Assembly (NCBI RefSeq): GCF_002287885.2
Contig: NZ_CP016768.2
Span: forward strand, 310,001-374,000
Reading direction: 5' to 3'
DNA: 64,000 bases
DNA from: Candidatus Nanopelagicus limnes
Lineage (GTDB): Bacteria > Actinomycetota > Actinomycetes > Nanopelagicales > Nanopelagicaceae
Below the pieces are notes generated by a model. The model ran no database searches and was not told the origin of the DNA. It saw nothing but the letters and a program-made list of their open reading frames with translations. This document shows positions 16,903-25,712 of this stretch, in pieces (the first letter of the stretch is position 1; each line of letters opens with the position of its first letter). A program made the translations under genes and the position numbers.

Positions 16903-18020
16903 GATTGATTATCCAAAGAGTTCATTATCCGTTCCCAATTTAGAAATTTTGAAAACTCTTGATAATTGGAAATGTATCGAGTGTTATGTTGCTGTGGTGT
17001 CAACTCCCCAATGTAATTGATGCCCTCGATAACATCTTCCACTGACAAGCTTGTTACGTAGGCCATATTCGAAATTTGCACTACACGCCCAATCTGCATT
17101 TGTGTTGATATAAGTGTTGGTACACCCATCAAAATCGCATCTATTGGGCTTCGCCCGTAACTTTCCCATCGAGAAATATGCAAGAAGCCTCGGGCGTGCT
17201 TCATAAGTCGGTACAACTCAGTAGAGTTCAAATTTCCGAGTAGTACAACTTCCTCTTCTAGCCCCAATTTACGCAAAAGATTTTGCAGCTCAATAACGCC
17301 ACCATTGTAATCTGGACCAGCTAGCAGTAACTTCTCACTTCTGCCTGCTAGTTTCCAACAAGTTACTAGTAAGTCTAAACCCTTGAAATTGAGATCAATG
17401 CGACCGGCATATAAGAAATAATCCCCATCTCCCACCCAGCTTTTATTCAACTGACTGGTCACATCTATTCCGGTGGGTGCGATTGCTATTTTTGCTGACT
17501 TGCATATCTCGGAAACATATTTCGCTTCACCTTCAAAGTATAAGTGAACAAAATAGGCATTCTTAATTACAAATTTTTCAAGAAAAATACGTAACTTAAG
17601 CCATTTTAATGTCTTTACAATTTGCGGTTCGTAGACGCCATGCGGCATCAATGCATAAGGAATATTGTGGATAAAACAATATGCTGCAACTACAAAATTG
17701 GATAATGTCCACCCTTCATGCAGATAAACTAGTGAACTCTTTTTTTTCAAAAATTGGAATTCAATAGGAATTGAGAAAACCCTGTGATTAAGAAAATGTC
17801 TTATAGGCACCTTGGATCCAATGTCCCCAAGTGGATTTAGCCCGTTCTGCATGTAAGCTGATATCAAATTTGGTATTCCGTAATCAGAAAAAACTTTCAT
17901 CCAATCAGCATTAGTTGAACTCACGCCACCTGTTGTGAAACTTCCTGGGCGAGCATAGTAGGAAATTAAGGTCCCATTTTCAGATTTCAGGCGAGCAAAG
18001 ATTGAAGGCCTTGGCGACAT
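16899..18020 (-). CDS. Glycosyltransferase family 4 (GT-B) protein
   Basis: This 373-residue protein has a weak N-terminal acceptor domain with LVYLHEGWTLSNF and YALMPHGVYEPQ (about 95-140). The C-terminal donor domain is clearer: DYFLYAGRIDLNFKGLDLL (about 217-235), KLLLAGPDYNGG, and HISRWESYGRSPIDAILMG (about 299-317), which holds the E-x7-E-like element. It is the first gene of the minus-strand chain that ends at the flippase-like gene. Donor and acceptor sugars are not readable. The start has a TATGGT hexamer five bases upstream, so a leaderless mRNA is possible. Confidence 0.85.
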   Translation of the reverse strand: MSPRPSIFARLKSENGTLISYYARPGSFTTGGVSSTNADWMKVFSDYGIPNLISAYMQNGLNPLGDIGSKVPIRHFLNHRVFSIPIEFQFLKKKSSLVYLHEGWTLSNFVVAAYCFIHNIPYALMPHGVYEPQIVKTLKWLKLRIFLEKFVIKNAYFVHLYFEGEAKYVSEICKSAKIAIAPTGIDVTSQLNKSWVGDGDYFLYAGRIDLNFKGLDLLVTCWKLAGRSEKLLLAGPDYNGGVIELQNLLRKLGLEEEVVLLGNLNSTELYRLMKHARGFLHISRWESYGRSPIDAILMGVPTLISTQMQIGRVVQISNMAYVTSLSVEDVIEGINYIGELTPQQHNTRYISNYQEFSKFLNWERIMNSLDNQS

Positions 18021-18088
18021 GTTTCACCATATCAGATAAAATAAAATGTAGGGTAGAGTCTCGATTAACGCTTAGGGGACATAGGCCT

Positions 18089-18934
18089 ATGAAAGAGAAC
18101 TGTATAAAGGCAGCTGGCTTCCTTCTAAGCCTAATCAACTTTCGCCTGTACTATAGATTTTGTTCGTTAATGGTTCGGAAAATGACAGGTGAACGTGTTG
18201 TATCAGTATCAAATTTCGCAATTAAATTTGAAAAAAATGATCCATACTGGTCACAGTTAATATCTAAACATTTCAAGTATGAATTAGAATTAGAAACTTG
18301 GCTAAGAAATGAGTGCTCAGCTGACGATTTCTTTGTGGACTGTGGCGCAAATATTGGATATTGGTCTTTATTTGTATCGAAGGAACTTAATGTAAAGACT
18401 TTTGTGGCCATCGAGCCAAACCCAAGAGTCTTTCAACTTTTAATTGAAAATTTGAGACTAAACAATATCCCAGAATTTGCACTGGAAGGCGCTGTTGGAG
18501 ATCTGAGTCAAGGAGATTCAACAACAAGTCTTTATCTTGACCTGAGCCCAGGCATGCATGTCGGTGCTTCAATTTATCAAGAAAATTCTTCTAGTATGGA
18601 AATCTTTCAAGTTCCATTAATTCAACTTTTGAATGTATTTGAGCCAGCGATTAAGAATAATCAAAATATCTTACTCAAACTTGATGTTGAAGGAGCAGAG
18701 ATATCTTGCATTAACCAAATTCCCAATTCAATTAGGAGCCGCGTCCGTATAATCTATGAAGATCATGGGAGAGATCTGGAGTGTTTAACAACAAAATGGC
18801 TTTTGTCCACAAAGGCGTACAAAATATATTTTCTTCAACGCTCAGGTTCATTAGAAATAAACTCAATTGACACTCTGGCTTATTTGAAAAAGCGAACGAA
18901 TAAAGGCTATAACCTAGTAGCCGTACCTATGTAG
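18089..18934 (+). CDS. FkbM family SAM-dependent methyltransferase
   Basis: The protein is 281 residues from the ATG at 18089, preferred because AGGGGAC lies eight bases upstream; the longer frame from 18002 would overlap the divergent glycosyltransferase. The SAM site reads DDFFVDCGANIGYWSLFVSK, followed by the acidic ribose-binding FVAIEPNPRVFQLL. A later LLKLDVEGAEISCINQI is the FkbM-family signature. Enzymes of this family O-methylate sugars or lipids in surface polysaccharides and antibiotics; methylation of the polysaccharide encoded next door is inferred. It stands alone on the plus strand at the right end of the polysaccharide region. Confidence 0.85.
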   Translation: MKENCIKAAGFLLSLINFRLYYRFCSLMVRKMTGERVVSVSNFAIKFEKNDPYWSQLISKHFKYELELETWLRNECSADDFFVDCGANIGYWSLFVSKELNVKTFVAIEPNPRVFQLLIENLRLNNIPEFALEGAVGDLSQGDSTTSLYLDLSPGMHVGASIYQENSSSMEIFQVPLIQLLNVFEPAIKNNQNILLKLDVEGAEISCINQIPNSIRSRVRIIYEDHGRDLECLTTKWLLSTKAYKIYFLQRSGSLEINSIDTLAYLKKRTNKGYNLVAVPM

Positions 18935-19024
18935 TTTTTCCTGAGAGCTGGAACTGATTTTAAGTTAGATATGACCAACATTTAGATATATTTGTCTAGG
19001 CTTGAACCCGAAATCATTTAAAAG

Positions 19025-19097
19025 TGGGTTGTGAGGGACTCGAACCCCCGACCCGGTGATTAAGAGTCACCTGCTCTACCAACTGAGCTAACAACCC
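19025..19097 (-). tRNA. tRNA-Lys (CUU)
   Basis: The minus strand folds as a 73-base cloverleaf. The acceptor stem is GGGTTGT/ACAACCC with discriminator A, the D-arm contains AGCTCAGTTGGTAGAGC, the anticodon loop is CTCTTAA (anticodon CTT) and the T-arm holds GGTTCGAGTCC. CCA is not encoded. It lies between the FkbM gene and gdhA, at the edge of the polysaccharide region. Confidence 0.95.
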
Positions 19098-19201
19098 GGC
19101 TCTTTGCTACTGGCCGACCCTATCAGCACTTTAATGGTGGGGTTACTCTCATTTAATGACTACTTCGCCTGCCCGATTAAGGTTTTTTCAGGTTAATCAT
19201 T

Positions 19202-19207
19202 TAGATT
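19202..19207 (+). promoter_or_regulatory. Candidate leaderless -10 element of gdhA
   Basis: TAGATT fits the actinobacterial -10 consensus TANNNT and ends six bases before the gdhA ATG. No Shine-Dalgarno-like sequence at normal spacing stands out, so the mRNA may start at the ATG. Confidence 0.45.
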
Positions 19208-19213
19208 AGGTCT

Positions 19214-20452
19214 ATGACAACGACGTCAGGTGTTTCTGCCTTTGCTGAGGTTAATGAGTTAGTCGCCCAAGCCGGTTCGGTCTTAAATTTAAAAAAAGGT
19301 TTAGTAGATGCAATTAGCGCTTGTGAGCGCGAGGTAACAATATCTATTCCACTACATCGAGATAGTGGCATTGAAGTTTTAACTGGTTACCGTGTGCAGC
19401 ACTCAAGTGCAAGAGGACCAAGAAAAGGTGGAATTAGATTTCACCAAGATGTTGATATTGATGAGGTTAGAGCGCTTGCTTCCTTAATGACTTGGAAGAC
19501 CGCACTTATTGATGTGCCATTTGGTGGCGGCAAAGGTGGAGTAGCAGTTGATTCAACAAAGTTAACACCTCTTGAAAAAGAGGAGGTAATCAGAAGGTGG
19601 ACTAGAACCTTGATAAATGTTTTAGGACCAAACCGAGATATTCCTGCCCCTGATTTAGGAACAGATGCGCAAACTATGGCTTGGCTAATGGATGAGTTTC
19701 ATAGAATCGAAGGATTTCAACCTGCTTGTGTTACCGGTAAACCAGTTGGTTTATTTGGAGCACCTGGTAGGGAGGAGGCAACAGGCCGTGGTGTTGCCCA
19801 AATAACTGCAGCCACCTTGCAACAAAATAATAAAAAGGTAGAAGGTGCCACCGTTGCAATTCAAGGCTTTGGAAATGTTGGCAGGTATGCAGCCCTTGTC
19901 TGCCAAGAGCTTGGCATGAAGGTAATAGCACTCTCTGATATGTCTGGTGGCATAGTGGATAAAAAAGGCATTGATATTAAAGCGATCTTTGATGTGAAGA
20001 GTTTGGCGGATGTGAAAAGTGATAACCGGATTGGCTCAGCTGAAGTACTTGAGATTGAGTGTGATGTTTTAATTCCAGCAGCCTTAGGTAATGTAATTAA
20101 TGACTCTAATGTGGACAAGATAAAGGCAGCATTTATTGTCGAAGGTGCTAACCAGCCAATTATGACCAGTGCCGATAAGAAGCTGCGGGCAAATAAGATT
20201 GTGATCGTGCCTGATATCTTGGCAAATAGTGGTGGTGTGATGGGCTCCTACTTTGAGTGGACCCAAAATATTCAACAATTTTCCTGGCCAAAAGAGAAGT
20301 TTCGAGCTGAGCTTGATGTGAGAATGCAAACTGCTTTTGTAAATGTAAATGAGACCGCTAAAAAGTATAAGACTGATCTACGCTCTGCAGCCTTTATTGT
20401 TTCTGTTGCCCGAGTAGCAGAGGCCTTTAGTGTTAGAGGATCTTTAGTTTAA
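19214..20452 (+). CDS. gdhA: Glutamate dehydrogenase (Glu/Leu/Phe/Val dehydrogenase family)
   Basis: This 412-residue protein is the right size for the short hexameric glutamate dehydrogenases, which interconvert glutamate and 2-oxoglutarate plus ammonium. The catalytic region has GPRKGGIRFHQDV and TWKTALIDVPFGGGKGGV (about 74-117) with the substrate- and proton-handling lysines. The Rossmann part has AIQGFGNVGRYAAL (about 215-228). NAD versus NADP use cannot be settled by eye. The gene is monocistronic between two minus-strand tRNA genes. A branched-chain amino-acid dehydrogenase is less likely given the length and the GGGKGG segment. Confidence 0.9.
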   Translation: MTTTSGVSAFAEVNELVAQAGSVLNLKKGLVDAISACEREVTISIPLHRDSGIEVLTGYRVQHSSARGPRKGGIRFHQDVDIDEVRALASLMTWKTALIDVPFGGGKGGVAVDSTKLTPLEKEEVIRRWTRTLINVLGPNRDIPAPDLGTDAQTMAWLMDEFHRIEGFQPACVTGKPVGLFGAPGREEATGRGVAQITAATLQQNNKKVEGATVAIQGFGNVGRYAALVCQELGMKVIALSDMSGGIVDKKGIDIKAIFDVKSLADVKSDNRIGSAEVLEIECDVLIPAALGNVINDSNVDKIKAAFIVEGANQPIMTSADKKLRANKIVIVPDILANSGGVMGSYFEWTQNIQQFSWPKEKFRAELDVRMQTAFVNVNETAKKYKTDLRSAAFIVSVARVAEAFSVRGSLV

Positions 20453-20471
20453 AAGCTTTCAATTAATAATG

Positions 20472-20548
20472 TGGGGTGAGCGACGGGGCTCGAACCCGCG
20501 ACATCCCGGACCACAACCGGGTGCTCTACCAGCTGAGCTACGCCCACC
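20472..20548 (-). tRNA. tRNA-His (GUG)
   Basis: The minus strand gives a cloverleaf with the extra 5' G(-1) at 20548 opposite a discriminator C, both hallmarks of tRNA-His. The acceptor stem is GTGGGCG/CGCTCAC, the anticodon loop TTGTGGT (GTG) and the T-arm GGTTCGAGCCC. An encoded CCA ends the gene at 20472. Confidence 0.96.
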
Positions 20549-20620
20549 ATGTTTATTGCTTGGCTAATGATACGGCAAAATTCCTTAACCTTTTTTCAAC
20601 CATTATTTACGCATATCTTA

Positions 20621-21169
20621 TTAGGGAATAAAGATTGCGCTGCGGTAGTAATCAAGCTCTGCAATGGAATCCCTGATATCACCTAACGCCCGATGGTTGC
20701 CATCTTTGGCAGGGGCTGCAAAGTAGGTTTTTGGATGCCACCTTCTTGCTAACTCTTTGATGGTTGAAACATCAATAGTTCGATAATGCAGGTAGGCATT
20801 TAACTTTGGTAGATCTCTGGCAATAAAGGCGCGATCAACATAGACAGAGTTTCCAGCCAATGGGGATTTGCCCTCACTTGGTGCGTACTTTTTTAAGTAG
20901 GTAATAATCGCATCATCCGCCGCTGCAAGTGTGGTGCCATTTGGGATCTGCGTAATCAGGCCAGAGCTGGTGTGCATGTTTTTAACAAAATCATCCATGC
21001 CATCTAACTTGGATTGCTCACATTTGATTACTAAATCAACACCTTCACCCAACACATTAAGTTGGGCATCAGTTACTAAAACAGCGATCTCAACCAAGGC
21101 ATCTTTATTGATATCTAGCCCGGTCATCTCACAATCGACCCAGATTAGGTGTGGCAGATCTTGGCTCAT
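20621..21169 (-). CDS. orn: Oligoribonuclease
   Basis: The 182-residue DEDDh exonuclease degrades two- to five-base RNA fragments, especially dinucleotides, finishing mRNA decay and pGpG removal. Motif I is LIWVDCEMTGLD (D12, E14), motif II includes NSVYVDRAFIARDLPKLN, and motif III is HRALGDIRDSIAELDYYR near the C-terminus with the catalytic His and Asp. Length and motifs match the family closely. A TAGGCT hexamer lies eight bases before the ATG, so the leader is very short or absent. The gene is divergent from pstC. Confidence 0.95.
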   Translation of the reverse strand: MSQDLPHLIWVDCEMTGLDINKDALVEIAVLVTDAQLNVLGEGVDLVIKCEQSKLDGMDDFVKNMHTSSGLITQIPNGTTLAAADDAIITYLKKYAPSEGKSPLAGNSVYVDRAFIARDLPKLNAYLHYRTIDVSTIKELARRWHPKTYFAAPAKDGNHRALGDIRDSIAELDYYRSAIFIP

Positions 21170-21204
21170 AGGTGATTAGCCTATTGGGTTGATCTGGCCA
21201 AATA

Positions 21205-21233
21205 GTTCACCGTTAGTTCACCTTAGTTTTACC
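21205..21233 (+). promoter_or_regulatory. PhoP-like box upstream of pstC
   Basis: Three repeats are phased exactly 11 bp apart: GTTCACC (21205), GTTCACC (21216) and TTTTACC (21227, five of seven matches). This matches the direct-repeat unit of actinobacterial PhoP operators as known from Streptomyces. It lies 44-72 bp before the pstC start, so phosphate-starvation control of pstCAB is likely. Confidence 0.75.
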
Positions 21234-21276
21234 CGATAGCCCCATAAATAAGTGGGGTAAATAGCAGGATTGCCAC

Positions 21277-22257
21277 GTGAGCCTGAGCATGCAAGAGAAA
21301 AAAACCATTCCAGCCCCAAGGGTAATCACCACCAAGCCGCGTTTTACCGACAAGGTTTTTCGAGGTGTTGTAACTAGCGGTGGATTAATTGCCGGCTTAC
21401 TTCTTGGCTTAATTGGATTCTTTTTAGTCTTTAATGGTTTTGAAGCGATGCGTGCTGCCGGTCTTTCATTTCTTACTGGCTTTGATTGGGTGGATGCAAT
21501 TCCAGAGGAAGGCCAAGCGGCCTCTTATGGAATTGGCGCGATGCTATACGGAACTATTGTTACTGGAATTTTGGCGATGATTATGGGCGTACCAGTTGCA
21601 GTTGGTACCGCGTTGTTCCTTTCTTATTACGCACCGGAGTGGATTAAAAAACCAATGGTGGTGGTCGTTGATGTAATGGCAGCAATTCCATCAATTGTTT
21701 ATGGTTTATGGGGATACTTTGTTTTAATGCCCCATGCTGAGTACTGGGCAAAGTTAATTCATAAGTACTTTGGCTTCATTCCATTTTTTGATATGCCAGC
21801 GCCAGTCTTTACCAGATCACCTTTTATTGCAGGACTAGTTCTTGCCATCATGATTATTCCAATTGTTACTGCCGTATCACGCGAGGTATTTGCCCAAACA
21901 CCATTGGAGCGAATTCAAGCAGCTTACGCTCTCGGTGCTACTAAGTGGTCGATGATTAAAGCGGTTGTATTCCCGTATGGCAGAGGCGGCGTTATTGGTG
22001 GAGCGATGTTGGGATTGGGAAGAGCATTAGGTGAAACAGTTGCCGTTTACACAGTTTTGAATTTAGTTTATGACATAAGAATTGAAGTTTTGCTAAGCGC
22101 CGGCGGCTCTGTTGCCTCCATGATTGTTAATAAGTTTGGTGAGGCAGATCCAGTTGAGCTTCAGGCATTAATGGGCGCAGGCTTTGTGCTCTTTATGGTG
22201 ACCTTATTAGTTAACTTCTTAGCTAATTACATTATTAATAAGACAGCTAGGGAGTAG
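21277..22257 (+). CDS. pstC: Phosphate ABC transporter permease PstC
   Basis: This 326-residue protein has six membrane helices after a basic cytoplasmic N-terminus. It carries the PstC loop FNGFEAMRAAGLSFLTGFDW and the ABC-permease EAA loop QAAYALGATKWSMIKAVVFP (about 210-229), then GGAMLGLGRALGETVAVY. With PstA it forms the membrane channel for high-affinity phosphate import. The start is the GTG at 21277 with AGGA upstream; an ATG four codons later is possible. It heads pstC-pstA-pstB behind a PhoP-like box. Confidence 0.95.
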   Translation: MSLSMQEKKTIPAPRVITTKPRFTDKVFRGVVTSGGLIAGLLLGLIGFFLVFNGFEAMRAAGLSFLTGFDWVDAIPEEGQAASYGIGAMLYGTIVTGILAMIMGVPVAVGTALFLSYYAPEWIKKPMVVVVDVMAAIPSIVYGLWGYFVLMPHAEYWAKLIHKYFGFIPFFDMPAPVFTRSPFIAGLVLAIMIIPIVTAVSREVFAQTPLERIQAAYALGATKWSMIKAVVFPYGRGGVIGGAMLGLGRALGETVAVYTVLNLVYDIRIEVLLSAGGSVASMIVNKFGEADPVELQALMGAGFVLFMVTLLVNFLANYIINKTARE

Positions 22258-22261
22258 AAAG

Positions 22262-23317
22262 ATGAGCCAAACTACCCTTAATGTGAAGCCTGAGCACCCA
22301 TGGAAGTTAACCCCAAAGGATTTAGTAACAGATTTACTTGGCGCACTTTTTACATTACTTAGCACCTTAGCAATTGTTGGCTTCTCACCCCTTAAGGGCA
22401 AGTTAGGTTTTGCCCTCACCTTAATTGTGATGGCAATTGTTACTGCAACCGTTATGAGTTGGATTAGATTAGATCGAAAAGCAGCCGTTAACTCCTCAAC
22501 TACGGTCTTGGTCTATATCGCAGCCTCATTTGTAATCATGGCGCTAGCTTCTGTGCTTTATGAAATTATCAGATTAGGCGCTCCTGGTTTTTCTCTCTCA
22601 ATATTTACTAAAGATATGTCAGAGACAGCTTCTGATATGCCACTTACAGAGGGTGGCTTACTACACGCAGTAATTGGCACCGCCTACATCGTCATCTTTG
22701 CCACATTAATTGCCACACCAATTGGAATCCTGACCGCGCTATATATTGTTGAGGTTAAGGGCAGATTTGCTGGAACAGTAAGATTTTTTGTGCAGGCAAT
22801 GAGTGGTGTGCCATCTATTGTGGCTGGCTTGTTTATCTTTGCATTTTGGATGATTCAATTAGGAAATTCCTACTCAGGAATTGCTGGCGGATTTGCTTTG
22901 ACGGTATTGATGATTCCAACTGTGGCAAGAACAGCAGAGGAGGTTTTAAAATTAATCCCGCAAGATCTTCGTGAGGCAGGACTTGCTTTAGGTGCTACCC
23001 AATGGCGAACAGTTGCGATGGTGGTTATTCCAGCAGCCCGTAGCGGATTAATTACTGCAGTTATCTTAGGAATTGCACGAGTTGTCGGTGAGACTGCGCC
23101 TTTGTTGTTAACTATTGGTGGCGCGGATGCGATTAATTTAAATCCAACCGCTGGCAACATGTCAGCTTTTCCATACTATGTCTGGAAGAACCTACTTATC
23201 GGCAGTGAGAATGCGATTAGTAGAGCCTGGCTTGGTGTCTTTGTATTGATGATTTTAGTTCTAATATTTTTTGCTCTAGCTAGATACTTTGGCGCAGCAA
23301 AGGGAAGTAGAAAATGA
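22262..23317 (+). CDS. pstA: Phosphate ABC transporter permease PstA
   Basis: This 351-residue permease has about eight hydrophobic segments, two of them in an N-terminal extension (about 25-90) beyond the usual six-helix core. The EAA loop reads [20 protein letters not shown] (about 239-258), followed by [18 protein letters not shown]. It starts four bases after pstC and its stop overlaps the pstB start (ATGA), so translation is probably coupled. It pairs with PstC in the phosphate importer. Confidence 0.95.
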   Translation: MSQTTLNVKPEHPWKLTPKDLVTDLLGALFTLLSTLAIVGFSPLKGKLGFALTLIVMAIVTATVMSWIRLDRKAAVNSSTTVLVYIAASFVIMALASVLYEIIRLGAPGFSLSIFTKDMSETASDMPLTEGGLLHAVIGTAYIVIFATLIATPIGILTALYIVEVKGRFAGTVRFFVQAMSGVPSIVAGLFIFAFWMIQLGNSYSGIAGGFALTVLMIPTVARTAEEVLKLIPQDLREAGLALGATQWRTVAMVVIPAARSGLITAVILGIARVVGETAPLLLTIGGADAINLNPTAGNMSAFPYYVWKNLLIGSENAISRAWLGVFVLMILVLIFFALARYFGAAKGSRK

Positions 23318-24240
23318 GTAATCAAAATGAATCAGGCAATCGAGAGGATAATATGAGCCAAATGACCGGAAAGCAGACAACTGCAAAGAGTACTTCTGCA
23401 CCATCGGGGGGTTCTCGCTCACTTGGTGATGTGGCCTCAGCACGAACAGTTAATGCTGGTAAGCCTAACTCCGGCGGTAGTGGCCTTGAGGCAAGAGGAG
23501 TACATGCCTGGTTTGGTAAGAAACATGTTTTAGAAGATATCTCAATGGATTTTGCAACTGGAACAGTTACGGCATTAATTGGTCCATCTGGTTGTGGAAA
23601 ATCTACATTTATCCGCACCTTAAACCGAATGCATGAATTTATTCCAACTGCTGCCCTTGCTGGTCAGGTATTACTAGATGGCAAGGATGTTTATGAGCCA
23701 GGAGTTGATGTAACAAAGATTCGTCTTAAGGTAGGAATGGTTTTCCAAAAACCAAACCCATTTCCATCAATGACTATCAAAGAGAATGTTTTGTCAGGCT
23801 TGAAGTTATCTCAAATCAAAATTGAAAACTCAGATGAGTTACTTGAGAGCTGTTTAAGAAGAGCTGGATTGTGGGATGAGGTTAAGGATCGACTTAATGA
23901 ATATGGTGGCTCCCTTTCTGGTGGTCAACAACAACGCCTATGTATTGCCCGATCCCTTGCAGTTAGCCCACAGGTTTTACTAATGGATGAACCATGTTCT
24001 GCGCTAGATCCAGGATCAACTCTTCGAATTGAAGAGACAATTCGTGAGTTAGCAAACACCATGAGCGTTGTAATTGTTACCCACAATATGCAACAAGCTG
24101 CCCGCGTATCTGATTACACCGGCTTTTTCCTATCCGATGGCGGACCTGGTCGATTGGTGGAGAGTGCAACTACGGTTGAGATCTTTACTAATCCAAAGCA
24201 GAAGCGCACTGAGGATTATGTCTCTGGCAGATTTGGTTAA
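23314..24240 (+). CDS. pstB: Phosphate ABC transporter ATP-binding protein PstB
   Basis: Walker A is [19 protein letters not shown], the Q-loop is [12 protein letters not shown], the signature is [16 protein letters not shown] and Walker B is [12 protein letters not shown], all PstB-typical. The protein is 308 residues from the ATG overlapping pstA, which has GGGAAG upstream. This gives a polar Ser/Gly/Thr-rich N-terminal extension of about 50 residues before the ABC fold. A second ATG at 23353, preceded by GAGAGG, would shorten this by 13 residues. The ATPase powers phosphate import by PstSCA. Confidence 0.95.
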   Translation: MSNQNESGNREDNMSQMTGKQTTAKSTSAPSGGSRSLGDVASARTVNAGKPNSGGSGLEARGVHAWFGKKHVLEDISMDFATGTVTALIGPSGCGKSTFIRTLNRMHEFIPTAALAGQVLLDGKDVYEPGVDVTKIRLKVGMVFQKPNPFPSMTIKENVLSGLKLSQIKIENSDELLESCLRRAGLWDEVKDRLNEYGGSLSGGQQQRLCIARSLAVSPQVLLMDEPCSALDPGSTLRIEETIRELANTMSVVIVTHNMQQAARVSDYTGFFLSDGGPGRLVESATTVEIFTNPKQKRTEDYVSGRFG

Positions 24241-24256
24241 TTTCTAGACACCAATT

Positions 24257-24285
24257 GTTAACTTAATTTACACATTTAGTTCACC
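24257..24285 (+). promoter_or_regulatory. Degenerate PhoP-like box upstream of pstS
   Basis: GTTAACT (24257), TTACACA (24268) and GTTCACC (24279) are spaced 11 bp apart; only the last is a perfect unit. The box lies between pstB and pstS, suggesting that pstS has its own phosphate-controlled promoter in addition to read-through from pstCAB. Confidence 0.55.
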
Positions 24286-24315
24286 AGAAAAACCTTGGTA
24301 ATTACCCTTGCTTAA

Positions 24316-24338
24316 CTAGGTTTGCCCCAACAACCTAG
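24316..24338 (+). promoter_or_regulatory. 5' leader hairpin just before the pstS ribosome site
   Basis: CTAGGTT (24316-24322) can pair with AACCTAG (24332-24338) around a nine-base loop. The strong ribosome site AAGGAGG (24342-24348) follows at once, five bases from the ATG. Such a hairpin could protect the 5' end of an abundant mRNA or end read-through weakly; there is no T-run. Confidence 0.4.
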
Positions 24339-24352
24339 GCCAAGGAGGCTTT

Positions 24353-25540
24353 ATGAAGTTTCGCAAGAAAATTGCAGTGGCAGCACTTGCCACATCAGCA
24401 TTAATTCTTACCTCAGTTCCAGCACATGCTGGTTCAATCAATGGCAGCGGTGCAACATTTGCACAGCCACTAATTGATGTTTGTAAAGTAGAGTTCACAA
24501 AAGCTACCGGACACACAATTAATTACACCGCTGGTGGTTCTGGTAAAGGACGAACAGATTTCACTAACAACCTAGTTGATTTCGCAGCCTCAGATGCTGT
24601 TTACACCTCAGGTTTCCCCGCTCACTTAGAGTACGCACCAGTTTATGCAGCTCCAATCGCAATTTTTTATAACCTACCAACAGTAAAAGAGCCGATCAAT
24701 ATCAGTGCTGAAACTCTTGCACAGATCTTCGGTGGCGAAATTACAAAGTGGAATGATCCTCGAATCATTGAAGAAAACCAGAATGTCACAATCAAGACAC
24801 CTGTTTACAAGACTAAAAAAGAGGTAGTAACAGTTGGTGGCAAGAAGGTTACTAAGACTGTTCCGGTACTAGATAAAAATGGTAATCCAACAGTACTTCG
24901 CACCACTTCTAAGACTGTAAATATCACTCTTCCAAACCAAGCAATCACCGTTTACTACCGAACAGATTCATCTGGAACATCAGAGCAATTTGGTAAGTTC
25001 TTACAAGGTGCTAATGCTGGAAAGAATGCAGGAGTTTGGCCAAAGACAGCGAGTGGAACATTTGCTAACTCAACACCAAATAACATCGCAAACTCATTTA
25101 ACTTCCAAGGTGCATCAGGTTCAGCTTTAGTTGCAGCTGGTGTTAAGGGCAAGATTGGCGGAATTGGTTACGGTGAACTTTCTTGGGCAACTGATAACAA
25201 ACTTCCAGTAGCAAGCATTAAAAATGCCGCTGGTGAATTCGTTGCACCATCAGCTGCTGGTACCTCTGCCTTCTTAGGTGGCGGCACAATTCAAGCAAAC
25301 GGTAGCTTGGTTGCAGATTATGTAAAGGCAATCACTGGCGCATACTCAATTGGAACAGCTTCCTACGGTTTGGTATACCCAGAGTCAGCTAAAAAAGATC
25401 CAGAAAAACAAAAGATCGTAGCTGAATGGCACACCTATCTGTTAGAGCAATGCCCTAAGAAGTTCCCTGAGAAGGGTTATGTGGCACTAACCGGACCTTT
25501 GTATGACAAAGCAAAGGCACAGATTGCCAAGATCAAGTAA
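24353..25540 (+). CDS. pstS: Phosphate-binding protein PstS
   Basis: This 395-residue exported protein has a signal peptide (KKIAVAALATSALILTSVPA, cut near AHA-G). No Cys lies at the cleavage site, so it looks secreted rather than a lipoprotein. Mature motifs are INGSGATFAQPLI, INYTAGGSGKGRTDF, VDFAASDAVYT and YRTDSSGTSEQFGKFL, all phosphate-binding elements of PstS. An insert of about 40 Lys/Thr/Val-rich residues (about 145-188) precedes the last motif and is longer than usual. Unlike most actinobacteria, pstS follows pstCAB instead of leading it, with its own box and strong ribosome site. Confidence 0.93.
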   Translation: MKFRKKIAVAALATSALILTSVPAHAGSINGSGATFAQPLIDVCKVEFTKATGHTINYTAGGSGKGRTDFTNNLVDFAASDAVYTSGFPAHLEYAPVYAAPIAIFYNLPTVKEPINISAETLAQIFGGEITKWNDPRIIEENQNVTIKTPVYKTKKEVVTVGGKKVTKTVPVLDKNGNPTVLRTTSKTVNITLPNQAITVYYRTDSSGTSEQFGKFLQGANAGKNAGVWPKTASGTFANSTPNNIANSFNFQGASGSALVAAGVKGKIGGIGYGELSWATDNKLPVASIKNAAGEFVAPSAAGTSAFLGGGTIQANGSLVADYVKAITGAYSIGTASYGLVYPESAKKDPEKQKIVAEWHTYLLEQCPKKFPEKGYVALTGPLYDKAKAQIAKIK

Positions 25541-25556
25541 TTAACTAACGTAAAAC

Positions 25557-25592
25557 AAAACCCCCGCACATCCTAGAGTGCGGGGGTTTTTT
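25557..25592 (+). terminator. Rho-independent terminator of pstS
   Basis: CCCCCGCAC (25561-25569) and GTGCGGGGG (25578-25586) form a perfect nine-pair stem with an eight-base loop, followed by six T. An upstream A-run (25557-25560) makes it partly bidirectional. Confidence 0.92.
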
Positions 25593-25712
25593 ACATTTAT
25601 TGATCAGGACTTAATCTGATTTGAGCATGAAAGTAGATTTAAGAAATCATTTAGGGTAGATTTACTTTTGTAGCTGTAACGAACCACAGATTGCTAGATA
25701 AAGATCTGCGTT

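Noticed and set aside
19025-19097. tRNA-Lys as an integration site for the polysaccharide island
   Set aside because: No second copy of the tRNA 3' end and no integrase gene is visible near 12-19 kb, so site-specific integration is unsupported.
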